6,132 bases of DNA from Chloroflexota bacterium (lineage in GTDB: Bacteria > Chloroflexota > Dehalococcoidia > Lucifugimonadales > Lucifugimonadaceae). The position numbers and the translations under genes were made by a program. The notes beneath the pieces were generated by a model. The model did not search any database, was not told the origin of the DNA, and saw nothing but the letters and a program-made list of their open reading frames with translations. Below are positions 1 through 4,248 of the stretch, one piece after another; position 1 is the stretch's first letter; each line of letters starts with the position of its first letter. The stretch covers positions 1-6,132 of the forward strand of contig VXTA01000043.1 in NCBI GenBank assembly GCA_009837685.1. The letters run 5' to 3'.

Positions 1-209
<209 letters not shown>

Positions 210-246
210 TTATCCATACTCCCCAGGACCGAGACCCCAACAAACG

Positions 247-289
247 AAAATCCCTGTCCCAGATCTATTCATTTCTCTCAGGACAGGGA
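247..289 (-). terminator. Regulated intrinsic terminator of the trpS T-box
   Basis: The minus-strand hairpin TCCCTGTCC (289-281) / GGACAGGGA (259-251) is a perfect 9-bp stem with a 21-nt loop. TTTTCGTTTG follows directly from 250. Its 5' arm overlaps the antiterminator partner strand. Termination should be the default when tRNA-Trp is charged. The loop is longer than in most intrinsic terminators. Confidence 0.88.
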
Positions 290-317
290 CGAGGACAAAC
301 CCGCGGTGCCACCCTGT
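283..317 (-). promoter_or_regulatory. T-box motif and antiterminator helix
   Basis: On the minus strand ACAGGG (317-312) can pair with CCCTGT (288-283), and the inner GCG pairs with CGU just before CCCTGT. The intervening bulge UGGCACC contains the UGGN that pairs with the tRNA acceptor end. The CCCTGT strand is also the 5' arm of the terminator hairpin, so the two structures exclude each other. This is the standard transcription-attenuation T-box layout. Confidence 0.9.
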
Positions 318-416
318 TTCGACTCTGCACTAACAGCGCCGCAACTCAATTCAGGACTTTAACGCGTCCTACTCGGCTCCAGATACTCGGCCAACTAGCC
401 TTCCCCGAAGCGGCTC

Positions 417-510
417 ACGGGCCCAATTCGGTTTCGCATCGCCATGCCGGACTTTCAGCGGATCATCACGGCTCTCTAAAATGGCGTTCCAACGAACCTA
501 CTCACCCCGT
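417..510 (-). promoter_or_regulatory. T-box Stem I with UGG (Trp) specifier
   Basis: The basal helix ACGGG/CCCGT encloses an internal loop. Its 5' side holds GUGAGUAGG and its 3' side holds CGAAUUGGG, consistent with the loop-E type AGUA/GAA arrangement of T-box specifier loops. The trinucleotide UGG (425-423) follows GAA and precedes a purine, as specifier codons usually do, and it is the tryptophan codon. The GCUGAAAG distal loop and the AGAGAG bulge would stack on the tRNA elbow. The choice of UGG over overlapping triplets such as UUG or GGG rests on position and on the downstream gene being trpS. Confidence 0.8.
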
Positions 511-544
511 TCACAGCCATTGCAATCTCAATTGCTAAACCCAA

Positions 545-574
545 AGTGTACTTACCCCAAGTCAACCAAGTCAA
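545..574 (-). promoter_or_regulatory. Probable sigma-70-type promoter of trpS
   Basis: The minus strand shows TTGACT (574-569) and TACACT (550-545) separated by 18 bp, matching the -35 and -10 consensus at 5/6 and 4/6. The predicted start near 538 lies about 28 nt before the T-box Stem I, a sensible distance. The -35 lies in one of two AAGTCAA copies read on the + strand (559-565 and 568-574). It is only 1 bp from the probable -10 of the divergent hydrolase gene. Confidence 0.6.
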
Positions 575-587
575 ATATCATCCCACC
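552..587 (+). promoter_or_regulatory. Probable leaderless promoter of the CocE-like hydrolase
   Basis: TATCAT (576-581) matches the -10 consensus at 5/6 and sits 6 bp before the ATG at 588, so transcription would begin at or next to the start codon. The upstream -35 is weak (TTACCC at 552-557, 18-bp spacer). No Shine-Dalgarno sequence precedes the ATG, which fits a leaderless mRNA. Inference from sequence only. Confidence 0.45.
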
Positions 588-2294
588 ATGACCACTTCCA
601 CATCAGCCCTCACCATCACCCGCGACGCTCAGTGCACCGCTCGTGACGGCACGATCCTTCGCGCCGACATCTATCACAACCCTGACTCTGACCCCCAACC
701 CGTCCTAGTCTGCCGAACCCCTTATAACAAGCTCTTGCCCCGCTACCAAGAGCACGCCATCGACATCGCAAAAGGCGGCTACACGGTCGTTGTCCAAGAT
801 ATGCGAGGCCGCTACGCATCCGACGGCGAATACTTCTGGATGTGGCGCGACAAGCACGAGACGACGGACATTCAGGACGGTTACGACACCATCGAGTGGG
901 CAGCCAAACTCCCCCAGTCCGACGGTCGCGTCGGAACTTGGGGCCACTCCAACGCCTCGTGGGCGATCTGGATGACCCTCCACTCAAGTCCGCCCAGCCT
1001 CGCCGCCGCTCTCGCATCCGGTATCTCCATGAACATGCTCGATATCACCTTCGGCGTTTGGGAGACAGGTCGCCGCCTCGAGTGGACGTACATGATGGCC
1101 GCTGACGTCAGACGCCGCGAAGGACGAACCGACGGGCCCCTCACTCCCGAGGAGGCCACCTTCCGCTGGAACGCCGTCGAGCGCTCCAAATACATCTGGT
1201 GGCTGCCCCTAGAAGACATAGCTAAGCATGTCTTCGCTGGACTCACCGATCAGTACCAGACCTTCCTCCGAAACACTCAGCATGACTTTATGCGCTTTGA
1301 CGACGCACACCCCAAAGTCGAAGTTCCAATCATGCAGATCACTGGATGGTGGGACCGTCTCATCGTCACAATCGACAACTACGAGGGCCTCATTACAAAC
1401 GGCAATCCCAAACTCCGAGATCAGCACCGACTCATCGTCGGCCCTTGGGGACACGATGCCACCAACTACACAGGCAATGTCGGTCCAATCTACTATAGTC
1501 CCGAAGCCGAAACAACCTACGCCGATCTGATCGTCCGCTGGTACGACTACGCCCTCAAGGGCATCGACAATGGCACCGCCGACGAAAAACCCGTCCAACT
1601 TTTCATCCTGAACCGCAACGAATGGATTGGTGCCGACGCTTGGCCGTTGCCAGAAACGCAGTACACCGACCTTTATCTCTCGTCATCCGGCTCTGCCAAC
1701 ACAGCAAATGGCGACGGCTTGCTGACCTTTGCTCAAAACCCCAGCGCGGTGTTGGACGAATTCGACTATGACCCCCGCGATCCGGTCATGTCGTTGATGC
1801 ACCAGAACTCGCAGTCGATCCCAATGGATCAGGCACCCAACGACCACCGACAAGACATCCTCGTCTACGAAACTGAACCCATGACTAAAGATCTCGACGT
1901 AATCGGCCCGGTTCGTCTCAAACTCTGGGCAGCCACCGATGCACCCGAGACCGACTTCGCAGTAAAACTAGCCATCGTGCACGAAGACGGGCTGTGCGTG
2001 AATCTGACCTACGGTATCATGCGCTCACGCTACCGTGACGGCTATGATCACGTCGCGTTTACCGAACCGGGTGTTCCGTATGAATACGACATCAAATTGA
2101 ACCCGATTGGTTGTCGCTTCCAAAAGGGTCAACGGATTCGCCTATACGTGACCAGTTCTGATTTCCCGAACTTCGACCGCAATCACAACACGGGCAAAGA
2201 CTACTGGTCGGACACGGAATTAAGAGTTGCGCATCAGACCATTTATCACACCGACGAAATGCCATCCCGCCTAATTCTCCCAATTATCCCGTAA
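588..2294 (+). CDS. CocE/NonD-family hydrolase (S15 X-Pro dipeptidyl-peptidase-like)
   Basis: A 568-residue alpha/beta hydrolase of the family that includes cocaine esterase, X-Pro dipeptidyl peptidase and related acylases; length and layout match CocE (about 574 aa). Family landmarks in order: RTPYNK with Tyr46, the likely oxyanion-hole tyrosine; DMRGR at 71-75; the nucleophile elbow GTWGHSNAS with Ser121; GWWD with Asp256; GPWGH with His289. These give a full Ser-Asp-His triad at spacings like CocE. Residues from about 318 to the end form the C-terminal jelly-roll (PepX_C type, with DVIGPVRLKLWAATDAPETD). There is no signal peptide, so it is probably cytosolic. I prefer the ATG at 588 to the in-frame GTG at 546, because the latter lies inside the trpS promoter and adds 14 residues outside the fold. 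The elbow has Asn-Ala where SYxG is usual. The true substrate (ester, amide or peptide) cannot be read from sequence. Confidence 0.9.
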   Translation: MTTSTSALTITRDAQCTARDGTILRADIYHNPDSDPQPVLVCRTPYNKLLPRYQEHAIDIAKGGYTVVVQDMRGRYASDGEYFWMWRDKHETTDIQDGYDTIEWAAKLPQSDGRVGTWGHSNASWAIWMTLHSSPPSLAAALASGISMNMLDITFGVWETGRRLEWTYMMAADVRRREGRTDGPLTPEEATFRWNAVERSKYIWWLPLEDIAKHVFAGLTDQYQTFLRNTQHDFMRFDDAHPKVEVPIMQITGWWDRLIVTIDNYEGLITNGNPKLRDQHRLIVGPWGHDATNYTGNVGPIYYSPEAETTYADLIVRWYDYALKGIDNGTADEKPVQLFILNRNEWIGADAWPLPETQYTDLYLSSSGSANTANGDGLLTFAQNPSAVLDEFDYDPRDPVMSLMHQNSQSIPMDQAPNDHRQDILVYETEPMTKDLDVIGPVRLKLWAATDAPETDFAVKLAIVHEDGLCVNLTYGIMRSRYRDGYDHVAFTEPGVPYEYDIKLNPIGCRFQKGQRIRLYVTSSDFPNFDRNHNTGKDYWSDTELRVAHQTIYHTDEMPSRLILPIIP

Positions 2295-2347
2295 TACCCC
2301 AACAAGCATCACCCCAATCAAAGCTCATTACAAACATCAGGGTAATC

Positions 2348-2378
2348 CGCGAATACACTGTCTCAATAGCAATTCGCG
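2348..2378. repeat. 7-bp dyad in the hydrolase-permease gap
   Basis: CGCGAAT (2348-2354) and ATTCGCG (2372-2378) form a perfect inverted repeat around a 17-bp spacer, ending 21 bp before the permease start. It lacks a T run, so it is a poor terminator. The arms are about 24 bp apart, which could suit a dimeric regulator, or it could be an RNA hairpin. A 7-bp dyad can also occur by chance. The rest of this 105-bp gap shows nothing else I can support. Confidence 0.35.
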
Positions 2379-2388
2379 ACTGCGCCTT

Positions 2389-2399
2389 TAGAAACTCCC
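2389..2399 (+). promoter_or_regulatory. Possible -10 element giving a leaderless permease mRNA
   Basis: TAGAAA (2389-2394) matches the -10 consensus at 4/6 and ends 5 bp before the TTG start at 2400. There is no convincing -35 at 17-18 bp and no Shine-Dalgarno sequence before the TTG. The arrangement resembles the start of the upstream hydrolase gene. The permease may instead be read from the hydrolase transcript. Confidence 0.25.
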
Positions 2400-4142
2400 T
2401 TGGCCTCCACTACCCAAAACAACCACGTCCGCTACGAACCCAGCGAAACCCCATCCACGCCCATCACCATCGGCGCTGGACTTCAAGCCGCAACACTCAT
2501 CGTCACTCCCATCGTTCTAACCGTCGTCATCGTCTTCCGCATCGCTGATCAGTCCGCAAGTTACATGGCGTGGGGTGTCTTCGCCGCCCTGATCATCAGC
2601 GGCATCACCACCATTCTCCAAGCCGTCCGCTTCGGACGCATCGGCTCCGGATACGTCCTTGTCATGGGAACCTCTGCCGCCTTTATCGCCGTATGCGTCG
2701 CAGCTCTCGTCGAAGCCGGTCCCGCTACCATGGCATCGCTCATCATCATCTCCTCACTCTTCCAATTCCTCCTCGCATACCGGCTTTCATGGCTGCGCCG
2801 AGTCTTCACACCAACCGTCGCCGGCACCGTCATAATGCTCGTGGCCGCCACTGTAGTCCCCATCCTCTTCGATTCGTTCGGAAACGTCCCAGATGGTACC
2901 GACGACATCGCCGCCCCAGCCGCAATCCTCGCAACCCTCATTACCGTCGGCGTTCTGGTACTGCGCGGACCCTCCTGGCTACGCCTATGGTCACCCGCAA
3001 TCGGCGTAATCGTAGGATGCATCGTCGGTGCACCATTCGGACTGTATGACATCCAACAGGTCGTCGATGCCGACTGGATTGGCGTGCCCTTCAGTTCATG
3101 GCCTGGTATCGACGTCACACCCGGAATCGAGTTCTGGGCCCTTCTCCCGGCGTTCATAATCGTCACCATCATCGGTGCCATTGAGACCATCGGTGATGGC
3201 GTCGCAATCCAAAGGGTCTCGCGCCGTAACCCCAAAGCCACCGACTTCCGAGTCGTCCAAGGTGCACTCAACACCGACGGCGTCGGAAACTTCCTCTCCG
3301 GACTCCTCGGAACTCTCCCAAACACCACATATTCCACAAGCATCTCACTAGCCGAGGTCACTGGAGTAGCTGCGCGACGGGTCGGCATCGTCATCGGAAT
3401 CGCCTTCATTGCACTCGCGTTCTTCCCCAAAATCACCGCGCTTATCATCGCCATCCCAGAACCTGTCGCCGCCGCATACATCCTCGTGCTCATAGCCCTG
3501 CTCTTCCTGCAAGGAATGAGGATCGTCATCCAAGATGGTCTCGACTATCGAAAGGCATTTATCGTAGGGCTCTCGTTCTGGGTCGGTGTCGGATTCCAAA
3601 ACCAGTGGGTGTTCCCCGAACTCCTAGGCGACGGCTTCCTCAGCGTCTTCCTTGGAAACGGAATGACTTCTGGCTCCATCGTTGCAATCATCGCCATGAT
3701 TTTCATGGAGATCACCGCGCCTCGGCGAAAGCGCGTACGTCTTGAACTTAACCGAGACGCACTTCCACAACTCACCAACTTTCTCCGAAACTTCGCTTCA
3801 TCGTCCGGATGGAACGAAGCTAGCCAGAATCGCATCGCACTAGTCGGCGAAGAGACCCTAACTACACTCTTGAACGAAGCATACGATCCCACCGAAGACA
3901 ACCGCACCAAGCATCTAATCGTTGCTGCACACGCCGTCGGAAGCCAAGTCGAACTCGAGTTCATAGCTGCATCAGAAGGCGAAAACATCGAAGACCAGCT
4001 CTCATACCTCGGCGAAACACCTGACATCGCCGACGACCGCGAAATCTCCTTCCGACTCCTCCGCCACTACGCATCGTCCATCCACCACCAAAAGTACCAT
4101 GGCATCGACGTCGTAACCGTCAACGTCGAACGCGGAAACTAA
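2400..4142 (+). CDS. NCS2/SLC23-type nucleobase permease homologue with fused C-terminal RsbW/GHKL-like domain
   Basis: 580 residues. Residues 1-440 form an inner-membrane transporter of the uracil/xanthine permease (NCS2, NAT) fold. It has about 12-14 hydrophobic segments between 22 and 440, the RYEPSETP lead-in, GLQ in helix 1 (27-29), acidic Glu262 in helix 8 (IGAIETIGDG), and the helix-10 block GLLGTLPNTTYSTSISL followed by TGVAARR. Known members are proton- or sodium-coupled importers of purines or pyrimidines. The helix-1 QH pair is QA here and the helix-10 [QE]N.G motif is altered, so the substrate is uncertain. After a basic stretch (PRRKRVR, 441-447), residues about 448-578 form a soluble domain. 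Its LVGEETLTTLLNEAY (481-495) resembles the N-box helix of RsbW-type kinases, but the Mg-binding Asn is Thr489 and the glycine-rich lid is missing. The start is TTG because no ATG or GTG lies between the upstream stop (2367) and Met56, and the family's N-terminal segment precedes Met56. It lies 105 bp after the hydrolase gene. Confidence 0.87.
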   Translation: MASTTQNNHVRYEPSETPSTPITIGAGLQAATLIVTPIVLTVVIVFRIADQSASYMAWGVFAALIISGITTILQAVRFGRIGSGYVLVMGTSAAFIAVCVAALVEAGPATMASLIIISSLFQFLLAYRLSWLRRVFTPTVAGTVIMLVAATVVPILFDSFGNVPDGTDDIAAPAAILATLITVGVLVLRGPSWLRLWSPAIGVIVGCIVGAPFGLYDIQQVVDADWIGVPFSSWPGIDVTPGIEFWALLPAFIIVTIIGAIETIGDGVAIQRVSRRNPKATDFRVVQGALNTDGVGNFLSGLLGTLPNTTYSTSISLAEVTGVAARRVGIVIGIAFIALAFFPKITALIIAIPEPVAAAYILVLIALLFLQGMRIVIQDGLDYRKAFIVGLSFWVGVGFQNQWVFPELLGDGFLSVFLGNGMTSGSIVAIIAMIFMEITAPRRKRVRLELNRDALPQLTNFLRNFASSSGWNEASQNRIALVGEETLTTLLNEAYDPTEDNRTKHLIVAAHAVGSQVELEFIAASEGENIEDQLSYLGETPDIADDREISFRLLRHYASSIHHQKYHGIDVVTVNVERGN

Positions 4143-4164
4143 CCGTTAAATCCGGGCTCGGCGA

Positions 4165-4210
4165 CATCGCGGGTCGTCACGCCCCATCGCGTTATCCTTT
4201 ACGTCACGCC
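4165..4210. repeat. Interleaved short direct repeats in the permease-peptidase gap
   Basis: CATCGCG occurs at 4165-4171 and 4185-4191. CGTCACGCC occurs at 4175-4183 and 4202-4210. The two pairs interleave within 46 bp, ending 38 bp before the peptidase ATG. They may be regulator-binding sites or a local duplication. No clear terminator for the permease gene and no clear promoter for the peptidase gene is visible in this 106-bp gap. Confidence 0.35.
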
Positions 4211-4233
4211 TTGAACCGCTCCTTGGACCATTC

Positions 4234-4238
4234 AGGAG
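4234..4238 (+). promoter_or_regulatory. Shine-Dalgarno site of the S9 peptidase gene
   Basis: AGGAG lies 10 nt before the ATG at 4249. It is the only strong ribosome-binding site in the window and fixes the peptidase start. The hydrolase and permease genes have none. Confidence 0.8.
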
Positions 4239-4248
4239 ACCTGCAATC

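Larger units (their letters stand above)
247..511 (-). ncRNA. T-box riboswitch (tRNA-Trp sensing leader of trpS)
   Basis: Leader RNA that binds tRNA-Trp and lets transcription continue into trpS when the tRNA is uncharged. Read on the minus strand, it shows the family landmarks in order. A Stem I base pairs ACGGG (510-506) with CCCGT (421-417). A GAGUAG element follows, then the AGAGAGCC bulge and the GCUGAAAG distal loop. A GAA plus UGG specifier region comes at about 430-423. A Stem II/III region spans about 415-320. The canonical T-box AGGGTGGCACCGCGG is at 315-301, and a terminator with a T run follows. The bulge UGGC would pair with a GCCA 3' end, which suits the G73 discriminator of bacterial tRNA-Trp. 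T-boxes and their mechanism are established; the boundaries given are approximate, and the transcript probably begins near 538. Confidence 0.93.

Noticed and set aside
546..587. In-frame GTG at 546 as the hydrolase start
   Set aside because: It overlaps the trpS -10 hexamer and has no Shine-Dalgarno sequence. It would add 14 residues outside the fold, whereas the ATG at 588 has a -10 element at leaderless spacing.
2327..2346. ATTAC/GTAAT inverted repeat after the hydrolase gene as a terminator
   Set aside because: The stem is only 5 bp and AT-rich with a 10-nt loop and no T run, so it is unlikely to terminate transcription.
2570..3049. 159-residue + strand open frame very rich in Arg and His
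   Set aside because: A frame shadow of the permease; low-complexity Arg/His/Pro composition and no start signal.
2561..3529. Long (322-residue) minus-strand open frame
   Set aside because: Lies wholly antisense to the permease membrane domain. Its length follows from C-ending codon bias on the sense strand, and its composition (rich in Met, Thr, Arg, Ala, Pro) does not suggest a real protein.
4211..4238. TTGAAC at 4211-4216 as a -35 for the peptidase gene
   Set aside because: The expected -10 position falls on the Shine-Dalgarno region (AGGAGA), with no match to the -10 consensus.
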